NCBI GenBank assembly: GCA_944368925.1
Contig: CALVXG010000017.1
Coordinates: 1 to 52,663 of the forward strand
DNA: 52,663 bases
Direction of reading: 5' to 3'
Origin: an uncultured Clostridia bacterium
Lineage (GTDB): Bacteria > Bacillota > Clostridia > Christensenellales > Borkfalkiaceae
The position numbers were made by a program, and so were the translations under genes. The notes below the pieces were generated by a model that was not told the DNA's origin, did no database searches, and was given only the letters and a program-made list of their open reading frames with translations. This document shows, in pieces, positions 26,533 through 35,432 of the stretch. How positions within the stretch are numbered: position 1 is the stretch's first letter; each line of letters opens with the position of its first letter.

Positions 26533-26616
26533 CCGTAAAAATAAGCGGGTGTGAATTTTGAGGGAAAGAGTTTCCGCGAGTGCAAAATTTTACGGTTTTT
26601 GCGCAAGAGAGGCGGG

Positions 26617-26644
26617 TTGATTTTTTGCGCGGGTGTAGTATAAT
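26617..26644 (+). promoter_or_regulatory. Promoter of the DUF2284 gene
   Basis: TTGATT (26617-26622), 16-bp spacer, TATAAT (26639-26644), 55 bp before the start codon. Confidence 0.65.
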
Positions 26645-26699
26645 AAAAATGAGAGAATCCGCACGGGAAAAGAAGGCGGAAAGAGCGGAGGAAAAAGAG

Positions 26700-27242
26700 A
26701 TGGAATATCCGGTAGAAGAGTTGAAAAAAATTGCCCTCGAATACGGTTTTACGCACGTGGGGGAATTGAACATAAAAGCGCTGGTGTTTATGCCGGAGGT
26801 ACGGGAAATGTGCCGTGCCGACCGATGCCACGCATTCGGGAAGAACTGGCGCTGTCCGCCCGCCTGCGGCAGTATCGAGGAGGCGAGCGCGCGTGCAGCG
26901 CAGTATTCATTCGGCATGATCGTGCAGACGGTGGGGCAGATGGAGGACGACTTCGATCTGGAAACCATACAGAACACGGGGAAAAAGCACGCGGAAAGTT
27001 TTATTGCCATGATGCGGGAGCTGAAGAAAAGATATCCCGAAATTCTCGGAATGGGGGCGGGAACCTGCCAAAGGTGCAAGCAATGTACCTATCCCGACGC
27101 GCCCTGCCGCTTCCCCGAAGATTCCTATTCTTCCATGGAAGCGTACGGGCTGTGGGTCAGCAAGGTCTGCGAGCTTTCGGGTATTCCGTACAATTACGGG
27201 CCGCACACCCTCGCATATACGAGCTGTTATCTCTTGAAATAA
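26700..27242 (+). CDS. DUF2284 family predicted metal-binding protein
   Basis: A 180-residue cytosolic protein whose cysteine pattern fits DUF2284: CRADRCHAFGKNWRCPPACG (about 40-59) and CQRCKQCTYPDAPCRFP in the middle, followed by the C-terminal motif YNYGPHTLAYTSCYLL. The many Cys suggest iron-sulfur or zinc binding; no activity is established for the family to my knowledge. ATG 26700 follows GGAGG (26687-26691); upstream in-frame ATGs are worse. It sits between spoVM and rpmB, which are adjacent in Bacillus, so it is an insertion into that order. It has its own promoter and a very strong terminator. Confidence 0.85.
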   Translation: MEYPVEELKKIALEYGFTHVGELNIKALVFMPEVREMCRADRCHAFGKNWRCPPACGSIEEASARAAQYSFGMIVQTVGQMEDDFDLETIQNTGKKHAESFIAMMRELKKRYPEILGMGAGTCQRCKQCTYPDAPCRFPEDSYSSMEAYGLWVSKVCELSGIPYNYGPHTLAYTSCYLLK

Positions 27243-27312
27243 AAATTTTGCGCGCAGGCTAAAGGAGTTGGCGGGCGTTTTGTCCGCAAACTTCCATAGC
27301 CGCGGCAATGTG

Positions 27313-27364
27313 AAAAGGGGATTATCTTTCGCAAATTTTTTTGCGGGAGATAATCCCCTTTTTC
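27313..27364 (+). terminator. Terminator after the DUF2284 gene
   Basis: A stem of about 22-23 bp (AAAAGGGGATTATCT on the left, AGATAATCCCCTTTTT on the right; two G-T wobbles) around a T-loop. The flanking A and T runs make it bidirectional. Confidence 0.92.
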
Positions 27365-27672
27365 GTCTTGGAACGGAGCGCAAAGGAACGGCCTTGTTGC
27401 TTTTATTGTCTTGGCCGCACCTGTCCGTCTGCACCGCAGACGCAAAAAAATCCGTCATTTTTTCGCCGTCGGGAATGCGTCCGCCCCGTGACGCTTTGGA
27501 AAAATCCCGTTGCGGAGACAGGGGGGGATTTTGTTTGCGGCCGCAGAGTATAGATAAAATAAAAGAGCGCCGCAGGCACGTCAGACCCCGGCTCTGCAAG
27601 CGCAAAAGGGAAAGCGGATAAAAGGCCCGCGGGTTCGGTGATCTTCGGCGTGCGGACGAAAAAAAGAAAAAA
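27365..27672. other. Intergenic region without a supportable gene
   Basis: Open frames exist on both strands but none has a ribosome site or family features. Small inverted repeats are visible: GTCTGC-ACC-GCAGAC near 27428-27442, and AAAAATCCC with GGGATTTT around 27498-27532. Nothing resembling a tRNA or known riboswitch was seen. Confidence 0.5.
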
Positions 27673-27673
27673 C

Positions 27674-27702
27674 AAAAGAGCACTGCGGTTGCAGTGCTCT
27701 TT
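27674..27702 (-). terminator. Terminator of rpmB (minus strand)
   Basis: AGAGCACTGC (27677-27686) / GCAGTGCTCT (27691-27700) with loop GGTT; on the minus strand the stem is followed by TTTTGTTTTTTCTTTTTT. Confidence 0.9.
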
Positions 27703-27717
27703 GTGTTTTTGATAAGA

Positions 27718-27906
27718 TTAAGCGCGTTCTACTTTGTCGCTTTTCAGGCAACGTGCGCAAACGTAAGCGGATTCCACTTTTCCGTCCTTGACGATTTTGA
27801 CTTTCTGGACATTCGCCTTGAACGTTCTTCTCGTCTTGCGGTTGCTGTGGCTCACGTTGTTGCCGGAATTCTGCCCCTTATTGCAGATGCTGCACACTCT
27901 CGACAT
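27718..27906 (-). CDS. rpmB: 50S ribosomal protein L28
   Basis: A 62-residue L28 of the zinc-binding type: CSIC near the start (C5, C8) and CARC near the end, with SHSNRKTRRTFKANVQKV between. GGAGGTGTGAAT precedes the ATG on the minus strand, fixing the start at 27906. It is transcribed opposite to its neighbours, as rpmB is in Bacillus at this locus, and diverges from the asp23-like gene. Confidence 0.96.
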   Translation of the reverse strand: MSRVCSICNKGQNSGNNVSHSNRKTRRTFKANVQKVKIVKDGKVESAYVCARCLKSDKVERA

Positions 27907-27959
27907 ATTCACACCTCCACGGTCATAATCTGACAAAAAATTGAGCGCGAAAAAAGCGC

Positions 27960-28020
27960 CCCGCTCGAAGCGAGCATAAATACTATACCAAAATCTATCA
28001 AAAAAAGCAATCGATTTTGC
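27960..28020 (-). promoter_or_regulatory. rpmB promoter and structured leader
   Basis: On the minus strand TTGCTT, 17 bp, TGG-TATAGT (extended -10) lie at about 28013-27985. The leader then has GCTCG-CTT-CGAGC (27963-27975) followed by GGGGCGC and a T6 run, which looks like a short attenuator stem. Autoregulation by L28 is only a guess. Confidence 0.55.
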
Positions 28021-28080
28021 ATGTCTTTCCGCAATTTTTCATCAAAAATAAAAAAACAGCGGGGGAAAGTAAATTTTCTC

Positions 28081-28109
28081 TTGCAAAATAAGAGAAAATA
28101 GTATAAAAT
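28081..28109 (+). promoter_or_regulatory. Promoter of asp23-like/fakA operon
   Basis: TTGCAA (28081-28086), 17 bp, TAAAAT (28104-28109), 24 bp before the start codon. Confidence 0.65.
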
Positions 28110-28133
28110 AGTGTCGATACGGGAGTATTTATT

Positions 28134-28484
28134 ATGTCTGTAAATACGTGTAATGCCTACGGCAAAATCACAATTTCGGATACGGCGATCGCAAGGGTCG
28201 CGTCGTTGGCGGCGATGGAATGTTACGGCATCGTCGAAACCGTTTCGCGCCGTTTTACGGACAGTCTTTCTGAATTGTTTAAAAAGCAATCGCATGGCAA
28301 GGGCGTCAAGGTGACCACGAACGGAGATCGCATTTATATTGATCTGTACGTGATCATCAAATTCGGTGTATCGATCAACGCCGTTGCGGAGTCTTTGAAA
28401 GAGAGTGTCAAATACAGAGTAGAGAAGTTTACGGGGATGATCGTAGACACGGTCAACGTAAACATTATCGGGGTAAAGCTGTAA
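28134..28484 (+). CDS. Asp23/Gls24 family envelope stress protein (YloU-like)
   Basis: A 116-residue Asp23-domain protein. It begins with the family pattern YGKITISDTAIARVASLAAMECYGIV and continues with VKVTTNGDRIYIDLYVIIKFGVSI and SVKYRVEKFTG, ending in VNVNIIGVKL. The family is associated with cell-envelope stress and, in staphylococci, membrane anchoring through partners. It lies 33 bp before fakA, the conserved yloU-yloV pairing. GGGAG around 28121-28125 serves as ribosome site. Confidence 0.92.
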   Translation: MSVNTCNAYGKITISDTAIARVASLAAMECYGIVETVSRRFTDSLSELFKKQSHGKGVKVTTNGDRIYIDLYVIIKFGVSINAVAESLKESVKYRVEKFTGMIVDTVNVNIIGVKL

Positions 28485-28517
28485 TTACCCGTCCCGTGAA
28501 AAGGAGATTATTCTTTC

Positions 28518-30161
28518 ATGCCAAAAACGATAGGCGGCACCGAATTCCGCAAGATGATTCTTGCGGGGGCGAAGGTGCTTGAAATAAACAGAACAAAAGT
28601 AGATTCGCTCAACGTATTTCCCGTTCCGGACGGAGATACGGGGACGAACATGTCGCTGACGATCCAATCGGCGGTGAAGGAGCTTTCGATGTGTTCGTCC
28701 AACCGTTTGGGCGAACTTTGCGACGCGGTTTCCAAAGGTGCGTTAAAGGGTGCGCGGGGAAATTCGGGCGTGATACTTTCGCAGCTGTTTCGCGGGATCT
28801 GTGCGGAGATCAAAAACGGCGACGAAGTGACGATCAAGATGTTTGCGAAGGCGATGGAAAACGGCACGAAAGTGGCGTATTCGGCAGTATCCAAGCCCAA
28901 GGAAGGAACGATGCTGACCGTCGCAAGACTTATGAGCGAATTTGCGCGTCAGGCGGCTCCGAAATATAAAGATTTTGCATTATTTCTGACGGACGTCATC
29001 AAAAAAGGGGAAGAAGCGCTGGCGCAGACGCCGGAGTTGCTGCCCGTACTGAAGAAAGCGGGCGTCGTAGACTCGGGCGGCATGGGGCTTTTGTGTATTT
29101 ACCGCGGATTTTTGGGGTCGCTCAACGGCGAAGAGGTAGCGGAAGAATACGTCGCACCCGAAGCGGGAAAGAGTGACGAAGACGTTTTCGGCGACAATTC
29201 GGACATCATCAATCTGGATCTGGGCGAGATCGAATTTGCGTACTGTACGGAATTTTTCATCATCAATTTAAAGAAATCGACGACGCTTGCGGACATCGAC
29301 CGTCTCAAAGAGAAGCTGATGGCGATCGGAGATTCGGTGATCTGCATCGGGGATCTGGAGCTTGTAAAGGTGCACGTGCACACGAACAATCCTGGGCAGG
29401 CGCTTTCGTATGCGGTGGAGCTGGGCGAGCTGGACCGCGTGAAGATCGAGAACATGCTCGAGCAGAACCGCGCGTTGCGTGCAAAGCGCGAGGCGGAAAA
29501 GAAAGAGATGGGCATGCTTGCGATCTGTGCGGGCGAAGGAATTGCGGCGATTTTCAAAGATCTTTTGGTTGACCGCGTGATCGAAGGCGGCCAGACGATG
29601 AACCCGAGCGCGAGCGATATCGCGACGGCGGTACAGAAGATCAATGCGGAGCACGTGTTTGTGTTCCCGAACAACAAGAATATAATTTTGGCGGCGGAAC
29701 AGGCGAAAGCGCTGGTCACGAACCGCACCATACACGTCATACCGACGAAGAATGTGCCGCAGGGATTTGCGGCGGCGCTGGCGTTCAACAGCGAAGCGAG
29801 CGCGGAAGAGAACAAAACGGACATGATCCACGCCATCGACAATGTCAAAGCAGGGCAGGTTACATACGCCGTCCGTTCGACGAGCGTAAACGGGTTCAAT
29901 CTGCATGAGGGCGACATTATCGGGCTGGACGACAAAAAGATCCTGGCGAAGGGCACCAATGTGGACGATACGCTTTTGGCGCTGGTCGACAGGCTGAAAG
30001 ACGGAATGCACGAGATCATCACGCTCTACTACGGGAAGGACGTGAAGGAAGAGGATGCCGAAGCGCTTGCCGCGCGGGTGGCGGAGAAATTCCCCGATTG
30101 CGACGTCGATTATCATTACGGCGGTCAGCCGATCTATTATTATATCGTATCGCTCGAATAA
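28518..30161 (+). CDS. fakA: Fatty acid kinase catalytic subunit FakA (YloV/DAK2)
   Basis: FakA phosphorylates fatty acids held by FakB proteins. The 547-residue product has an N-terminal DhaL-type ATP domain (NVFPVPDGDTGTNMS, 32-46; ARGNSGVILSQLFRG about 75-89), a middle domain, and a C-terminal EDD-like domain ending in a DYHYGGQPIYYY motif. No fakB gene is in the window, as usual for this locus. It follows the asp23-like gene with AAAAGGAG at about 28499-28506. A hairpin with T-run follows it. Confidence 0.94.
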   Translation: MPKTIGGTEFRKMILAGAKVLEINRTKVDSLNVFPVPDGDTGTNMSLTIQSAVKELSMCSSNRLGELCDAVSKGALKGARGNSGVILSQLFRGICAEIKNGDEVTIKMFAKAMENGTKVAYSAVSKPKEGTMLTVARLMSEFARQAAPKYKDFALFLTDVIKKGEEALAQTPELLPVLKKAGVVDSGGMGLLCIYRGFLGSLNGEEVAEEYVAPEAGKSDEDVFGDNSDIINLDLGEIEFAYCTEFFIINLKKSTTLADIDRLKEKLMAIGDSVICIGDLELVKVHVHTNNPGQALSYAVELGELDRVKIENMLEQNRALRAKREAEKKEMGMLAICAGEGIAAIFKDLLVDRVIEGGQTMNPSASDIATAVQKINAEHVFVFPNNKNIILAAEQAKALVTNRTIHVIPTKNVPQGFAAALAFNSEASAEENKTDMIHAIDNVKAGQVTYAVRSTSVNGFNLHEGDIIGLDDKKILAKGTNVDDTLLALVDRLKDGMHEIITLYYGKDVKEEDAEALAARVAEKFPDCDVDYHYGGQPIYYYIVSLE

Positions 30162-30170
30162 GAAAGCAGC

Positions 30171-30200
30171 GCGGCGGGCATATGCCCGCCGCTTTTGATT
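30171..30200 (+). terminator. Hairpin after fakA
   Basis: GCGGCGGGC (30171-30179) / GCCCGCCGC (30184-30192) followed by TTTTGATTTTC. A second stem CCGTCCCGCG (30218-30227) / CGCGGGACGG (30235-30244) without a T-run follows. Partial readthrough into recG is likely. Confidence 0.7.
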
Positions 30201-30343
30201 TTCGGTCTTTGCGGCCGCCGTCCCGCGCTTTATTCGCGGGACGGCGAGGGCAAACCGGCCGCAATTTTTCGCGCAAGGCGTTTCGTGTGGAAGCGGCAAA
30301 GGCGGAAGATGCGGGGCAAGAAAGAAGCGGGTGTGTGGAAGAG

Positions 30344-32356
30344 ATGGAGCTTACAAAGATACGGGGTATTTCCGAAAAGCGGGAAAAAGACCTCAACAAA
30401 CTGAATATTTTCACGGCGGAAGATCTGGTGCGGTATTTTCCGCGCGATTATTTGGATCTTACGCACACGGTCAGGATATCGGAATGTTACCATAACGACA
30501 TCGTGTTGCTGGCGTGCCGCGTATCGTCGCCGCCGCAGACGGTGTACAACGGGCGCCGCAGTTTTGTGAAGGTGTGGTGCGACCAGGGCGGGGAACGTTT
30601 TTCGGCGATCTGGTTCAACGCGCCGTACGTAAAGAACAATCTCAAAGCGGGGGAGGAATATCTGTTTTACGGCAGGGTTCACAACAAATACGGCATGGGA
30701 ACGCCGAGCATGGTGAATCCGTCCTTCGAGCTTCGCGAAAAGAATTACCGTTTGAAGGGGATCGTGCCCGTATACGGGCTTCGCGGCGCGCTGACGCAGA
30801 GGGCACTGCGCGACGCGGTACGCGACGCGCTGACGAAAGTGCCCGTTCAGACGGCCGTTCCCGCGGAGCTTGTGCGAAAGTACGGATTGTCCTCTCTTTC
30901 GGAGGCGTATAAGAAAATTCATGCGCCCGAAACGCTGTCGGAAAAGGACGAAGCGGCGGAGCGGATCGCCTTAGAGGAGTATTTTATACTGATTTCGGCG
31001 TTCCGGTTCATAAAGGGGGGCAAGGAAGATGCGCGCGTGTACCGTTATGGCTGTACGGCGCGGGAGACGGCGGAATTTGCGGCGCGGTTTCCGTTCACGT
31101 TTACGGACGGGCAGAAGCGTGCTGTGGACGATATTTATGAAAATCTGAAATCGCCCAGCCGCATGAACCGTCTTTTGCAGGGCGACGTGGGGAGCGGAAA
31201 GACGGCGGTGGCGCTTTGCGGCATATTCATGGCGGTAAAGAGCGGGTACCAGGCGGCGTTTCTGGCCCCGACGGAAGTTTTGGCGGCGCAAAATTTTGCG
31301 CTCGTGCAGAAATATCTGCCCGAATACAGGGCGGCGTTTCTGGCGGGGAGCACGCCCGCAAAGGAAAAGCGGGAGATCAAGAAGGCTCTCAAAGAGGGGA
31401 GCATCGACATTGTCTGCGGCACGCACGCCATCTTGCAGGAGGACGTGGAGGCGAAGCACCTTGCGCTCTGCGTCTGCGACGAACAGCATCGGTTCGGGGT
31501 CGCCCAGCGCGCCGCGCTGGGCGAAAAGAGCGCGGGGGCGGATATGCTGGTCATGTCGGCAACGCCCATTCCGCGCACGCTGTCGCTGATCTTTTACGGA
31601 GATCTGGACATATCGGAGATCAAGGACAAGCCGAAAGCGCGCGCGCCGATCGTGACGGGTATTGTCCCGCCGTACAAGTACGAGAGCATGCTGGAATACA
31701 TCGGGGAGGAAGCGGCGAAAGGCAATCAGAGTTATTTTGTCTGCCCGAAGATCGAAGGGGACGACGAGGGCGCGCTGATGAGCGTCACCGAGCTTTTCGA
31801 CGAGCTGAAAAACAGGCTTCCGCGCGTGCGGTTCGCGCTTTTGCACGGGAAGATGAAAGACAAAGAAAAAGCGGAGATCATGCAGGCGTTCAAGGACAAA
31901 AAGTACGACTGTCTCGTTTCCACGACGGTCATCGAAGTGGGGGTGGACGTACCCGACGCGACGATCATGGTCATCTACAATGCGGAGCGGTTCGGACTTT
32001 CGCAGCTGCACCAGCTGCGCGGGCGCGTGGGCAGGGGCTCGAAAAAGAGCTATTGTTTCCTGCTTTTGGGGTCAGATTCTCCCGAAGCGCGCGAGCGGCT
32101 TTCCGTGATCAAGAACAATTCGGACGGGTTCAGAATTGCGGAATACGACCTTCGCATGCGCGGTGGCGGCGATTTCATGGGTACGCGCCAGAGCGGAAAG
32201 ATGCTTTCGGAAATCAAAAACCTGCGGTACCCGCCCGAAGTGATCTTCCAGGCGAAAAAACTTGCCGACGAGGCGGTTTCCTGCGGGGATACGTCCCTGC
32301 TTCGCGCGCTTGCGCTCAAAAAATATGAAAGTTTACAGGATGTCGTGCTGAATTGA
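30344..32356 (+). CDS. recG: ATP-dependent DNA helicase RecG
   Basis: RecG remodels stalled forks and branched DNA. The 670-residue protein has the N-terminal wedge/OB domain, then Walker A LLQGDVGSGKTAVAL, the DEQH box CDEQHRFG, MSATPIPRTL (motif III) and the C-terminal QLHQLRGRVGRG (motif VI) with the TRG region. ATG 30344 (MELTKIRG) follows GGAAGAG; the frame is open a further 82 codons but overlaps fakA and the hairpins. It ends the yicC-to-recG conserved block. Confidence 0.96.
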   Translation: MELTKIRGISEKREKDLNKLNIFTAEDLVRYFPRDYLDLTHTVRISECYHNDIVLLACRVSSPPQTVYNGRRSFVKVWCDQGGERFSAIWFNAPYVKNNLKAGEEYLFYGRVHNKYGMGTPSMVNPSFELREKNYRLKGIVPVYGLRGALTQRALRDAVRDALTKVPVQTAVPAELVRKYGLSSLSEAYKKIHAPETLSEKDEAAERIALEEYFILISAFRFIKGGKEDARVYRYGCTARETAEFAARFPFTFTDGQKRAVDDIYENLKSPSRMNRLLQGDVGSGKTAVALCGIFMAVKSGYQAAFLAPTEVLAAQNFALVQKYLPEYRAAFLAGSTPAKEKREIKKALKEGSIDIVCGTHAILQEDVEAKHLALCVCDEQHRFGVAQRAALGEKSAGADMLVMSATPIPRTLSLIFYGDLDISEIKDKPKARAPIVTGIVPPYKYESMLEYIGEEAAKGNQSYFVCPKIEGDDEGALMSVTELFDELKNRLPRVRFALLHGKMKDKEKAEIMQAFKDKKYDCLVSTTVIEVGVDVPDATIMVIYNAERFGLSQLHQLRGRVGRGSKKSYCFLLLGSDSPEARERLSVIKNNSDGFRIAEYDLRMRGGGDFMGTRQSGKMLSEIKNLRYPPEVIFQAKKLADEAVSCGDTSLLRALALKKYESLQDVVLN

Positions 32357-32419
32357 TGAAAATTGCGTGTCCGATTGGCCAAAATACCGCACCGCGGCGC
32401 TGATTCTGCGCAGATTTCA

Positions 32420-32449
32420 TTGACAGAAACCCCGCGCTCGTGTTAAAAT
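32420..32449 (+). promoter_or_regulatory. Histidine operon promoter
   Basis: TTGACA (32420-32425), 18-bp spacer, TAAAAT (32444-32449) with TG upstream. The leader to hisZ (about 80 nt) contains no T-box, His-codon leader peptide or clear attenuator; AAATTG near 32484 and CAATTT near 32509 form a loose inverted repeat. Confidence 0.75.
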
Positions 32450-32530
32450 TGTACAAAATCGATATCCAAAAAAGAAATGAAAAAATTGTGTAATTTTGGG
32501 ATAATTATGCAATTTGACCGAGGAAAATCT

Positions 32531-33514
32531 ATGTCGTATTTCAAACTGCCGTCGGGGCTTCGGGACATATTGCCGCAGGAGAGCGCACGGTTGGATCGTA
32601 CGGAAGAGATCCTGCGCAAGAAGTTTAAAGAAGCGGGATTTTTGTCGGTGCGGACGGCGGGCATCGAGTATTACGATACGCTTGCCTGCATCAAGAGCTC
32701 TGTTCCGCAGACGAAGATGTTCAAGATGACGGACAAGGACGGGAACCTGATCGTTCTGCGTCCGGACATGACGCTGGCGTGCGCGCGCATTGCGGCGACG
32801 AAACTGCGCGAAGACAGCGCGAAACTCTGTTATTTTTCTAATATTTATGATTTTTCCGCGAGCGGAAACAGCGACCGTGAAGTCATGCAGGCGGGCGTGG
32901 AAGTTTTCGGAGAAGACGGCGCGGAGTCGGATGCGGACGCGGTGGCGTTTGCCATCGACTGTCTCAAAGCGGTGGGACTGAAAAATTTTATTGTCGATAT
33001 CGGGCACGTCGGCTTTTATAAGGGACTTTTGGAAGGGAGCGGCCTTTCGGAGGAAGCGGCGGAGGAGATCCGCGGGTATATCAACGCAAAGGACGCGGTG
33101 AATACGGAGATCGCGCTGCGCTCGTTCGGGGCGAACGGAAAGGCGCAGGCGGCGATTTTGGCTCTGCCTTCGTTATTCGGAGGGGTGCAGATTCTGAAAG
33201 ATGCGGAATCTCTCACGGACAATGCGGGGGCGCTGAACGCGCTGCGGCATTTGCAGAAAGTGTATGCCTGTCTGCAAAAGAAGGGCGTGGAAAAGTACGT
33301 TTCTTTCGATCTGGGCACGGTGAAGAGTCTTTCTTACTATTCGGGCATGGTATTTACGGGGCTTGCGGAAGGCGTGGGCGCCGCGGTGCTTTCGGGCGGG
33401 CGATACAACGACCTGTGCGCGCAGTTCGGGCGCGATCTGTCGGCGGTCGGCTTTGCCATAGGGTTGATGCGCGTGCTTCGCGCGCAGGAAGCGGAGGTGA
33501 AAAGCGGATGCTGA
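32531..33514 (+). CDS. hisZ: ATP phosphoribosyltransferase regulatory subunit HisZ
   Basis: HisZ is a catalytically inactive histidyl-tRNA-synthetase relative that joins short HisG to make an active, histidine-sensitive enzyme. The 327-residue product has the synthetase-like PSGLRDILPQES and class II motif-2-like FKMTDKDGNLIVLRPDMT region, but is short of the anticodon-binding domain. GAGG at 32519-32522 supports ATG 32531; an in-frame ATG at 32507 is possible. It overlaps hisG by 7 bp. Presence of hisZ agrees with the short HisG next door. Confidence 0.93.
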   Translation: MSYFKLPSGLRDILPQESARLDRTEEILRKKFKEAGFLSVRTAGIEYYDTLACIKSSVPQTKMFKMTDKDGNLIVLRPDMTLACARIAATKLREDSAKLCYFSNIYDFSASGNSDREVMQAGVEVFGEDGAESDADAVAFAIDCLKAVGLKNFIVDIGHVGFYKGLLEGSGLSEEAAEEIRGYINAKDAVNTEIALRSFGANGKAQAAILALPSLFGGVQILKDAESLTDNAGALNALRHLQKVYACLQKKGVEKYVSFDLGTVKSLSYYSGMVFTGLAEGVGAAVLSGGRYNDLCAQFGRDLSAVGFAIGLMRVLRAQEAEVKSGC

Positions 33515-34131
33515 ACGTAGCGCTTGCCAAGGGACGGCTTGCCGATTCCTGTGCGGATATTTTTATCAAATGCGGCATACAGGCGCAGATTCTGAAAGAG
33601 GAAACGCGCAAACTGGTGCTGGAAACGCCCGATAAAAAATTTAAATTCTTTTTTGTCAAGCCTTCGGACGTGCCCACGTATGTGGAATACGGGATCGCGG
33701 ACATCGGGATCGTCGGGAAGGACACGCTTTTGGAAGCGGGTGCGGACTTGTACGAAATGCTGGATCTGAAATTCGAAAAGTGCAAGCTCTGCATTGCGGG
33801 CTTCCCCGAGAAAAAGGAGATGCTTACGGCGCCGCACCTTCGGGTGGCGACCAAATACGTGAACACGGCGAAGAAGCTGTTTTTCTCGCGCGGTGAGGAC
33901 GTGGAGATCATCAAACTGAACGGTTCGATCGAACTTGCGCCGCTCACGGGGCTTTCGGATGTGATATTCGATATCGTGCAGTCGGGCGGAACGCTGCGTG
34001 CGAACGGGCTCGTGGTGCTGGAAGAGGTGTTCGATATTTCCGCGCGGCTGGTGGCGAACAAGGTGAGCCTGAAAACAAAGGCGGCGGAAATTTTGCCGCT
34101 GATCGCGGAAATGAAAAAATACATCGGCTGA
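33508..34131 (+). CDS. hisG: ATP phosphoribosyltransferase, short form HisG
   Basis: HisG catalyses the first step of histidine synthesis, joining ATP and PRPP. The 207-residue length is the short form lacking the regulatory domain. Motifs include LNVALAKGRLADSC at the start, YGIADIGIVGKDTLLE, and the PRPP-binding loop VIFDIVQSGGTLRANGL. GCGGAGGTG precedes ATG 33508, inside the end of hisZ, so the two subunits are translationally coupled. Confidence 0.95.
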   Translation: MLNVALAKGRLADSCADIFIKCGIQAQILKEETRKLVLETPDKKFKFFFVKPSDVPTYVEYGIADIGIVGKDTLLEAGADLYEMLDLKFEKCKLCIAGFPEKKEMLTAPHLRVATKYVNTAKKLFFSRGEDVEIIKLNGSIELAPLTGLSDVIFDIVQSGGTLRANGLVVLEEVFDISARLVANKVSLKTKAAEILPLIAEMKKYIG

Positions 34132-34154
34132 AACGCCGGTTTTTGAAGACGCTT

Positions 34155-35432
34155 ATGAAAATTTACAAAAATGCCGCAGAGGCGGCGGAAATTTTAAAAC
34201 GCGGAAAATTCGACGATGCGGCGCGCGCGGCGGCGGTCAGAGAGATCGTGAACGCGGTAAAAGAGCGCGGCGACGAAGCGCTGTTTTCCTATTGCAAACA
34301 ATTTGACGGGAGCGATCTTTCCGCGCAGACGGTCTGTGTGAGCGAAGAAGAGACGAAAGCGGCCTACGCGCAGGTCGAAGAAAAACTTTTGGAATCGCTG
34401 CGCAAAGCGGTGCGCAACGTCTATGAATACCATGCCCGCAGCGTGATGAAAGAGGATATCCGCACGGAAAACGGCAGGACGACGGGCTTTACCGTGCGGG
34501 CGGTCTCGCGCGCGGGGATCTATGTGCCGGGCGGCACGGCGCCTTTGGTCAGCTCCGTGCTGATGGGGGTCTTGCCCGCAAAAGCGGCGGGGGTGAAAGA
34601 GATCTACGTTTGCACGCCCGCGAAGAACGGAAAAATCGATCCTGCGGTCATCGTGGCGGCGCACGAATGCGGCGTTACGAAGCTTTTCAAGGCGGGCGGC
34701 GCGCAGGCGATCGCCGCGCTCGCGTACGGGACGGAGAGCGTCCCGAAAGTGGACATGATCGCAGGGCCGGGGAATATCTACGTGACGCTTGCCAAAAAGG
34801 AAGTGTACGGCGAAGTGGGCATCGACATGCTGGCTGGCCCGTCGGAAATTCTGATCATTGCAGATAAAAACCAGAAGCCGCAGTACGTGGCGGCGGACGT
34901 GCTGTCGCAGGCGGAGCACGACAGGCTGGCGCGTTCGATCCTGCTTACAAACGATGAGCAATTTGCCGAGAGCGTCGCGAAAGAAGTGGAACGTCAGCTT
35001 GATTTGCTGCCGAGAAAGGAGATCGCGGCGTATTCGGTGGCGAATGCGGGCGGCATCATTTTGGTGAAAGACATGGACGAGGCGTGCGCCCTTGCGAACG
35101 AGATCGCGCCCGAGCATCTGGAAATCGCGACGGAGAATTGTGAAGCGCTTTTGCCGAAGATCGAGCATGCGGGCGCGGTATTTTTGGGAAGCTATACGCC
35201 CGAACCCGTCGGCGACTATTTTGCGGGGCCCGATCATATATTGCCCACGGGCGGCACGGCGCGCTTTTTCCAGGTTTTGAACGCGGATCTTTTCCTGCGC
35301 AAGATGAGCGTGATCCGCTATACGAAGGAAGCGATCCTGCAAGACGGCGCGGACGTCGTGCGTCTTGCCGAGAGCGAACAGCTTGCCGCGCACGCGAACG
35401 CGGTGCGGGTACGTTTGGAGGGAGAAAAATGA
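34155..35432 (+). CDS. hisD: Histidinol dehydrogenase
   Basis: HisD oxidises histidinol to histidine in two NAD-dependent steps. The 425-residue zinc enzyme has YVPGGTAPLVSSVLMGV, AGPGNIYVTLAKKEVYG, the catalytic/zinc region DMLAGPSEILIIAD then QAEHD, and ITPEHLE-like IAPEHLEI. ATG 34155 has only a weak GAAG upstream; a TTG at 34143 is an alternative. It overlaps hisB by an ATGA. Confidence 0.95.
   Translation: MKIYKNAAEAAEILKRGKFDDAARAAAVREIVNAVKERGDEALFSYCKQFDGSDLSAQTVCVSEEETKAAYAQVEEKLLESLRKAVRNVYEYHARSVMKEDIRTENGRTTGFTVRAVSRAGIYVPGGTAPLVSSVLMGVLPAKAAGVKEIYVCTPAKNGKIDPAVIVAAHECGVTKLFKAGGAQAIAALAYGTESVPKVDMIAGPGNIYVTLAKKEVYGEVGIDMLAGPSEILIIADKNQKPQYVAADVLSQAEHDRLARSILLTNDEQFAESVAKEVERQLDLLPRKEIAAYSVANAGGIILVKDMDEACALANEIAPEHLEIATENCEALLPKIEHAGAVFLGSYTPEPVGDYFAGPDHILPTGGTARFFQVLNADLFLRKMSVIRYTKEAILQDGADVVRLAESEQLAAHANAVRVRLEGEK

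Noticed and set aside
27268-27621. 117-codon frame downstream of the DUF2284 gene
   Set aside because: Crosses the strongest terminator in the window and has no start signal.
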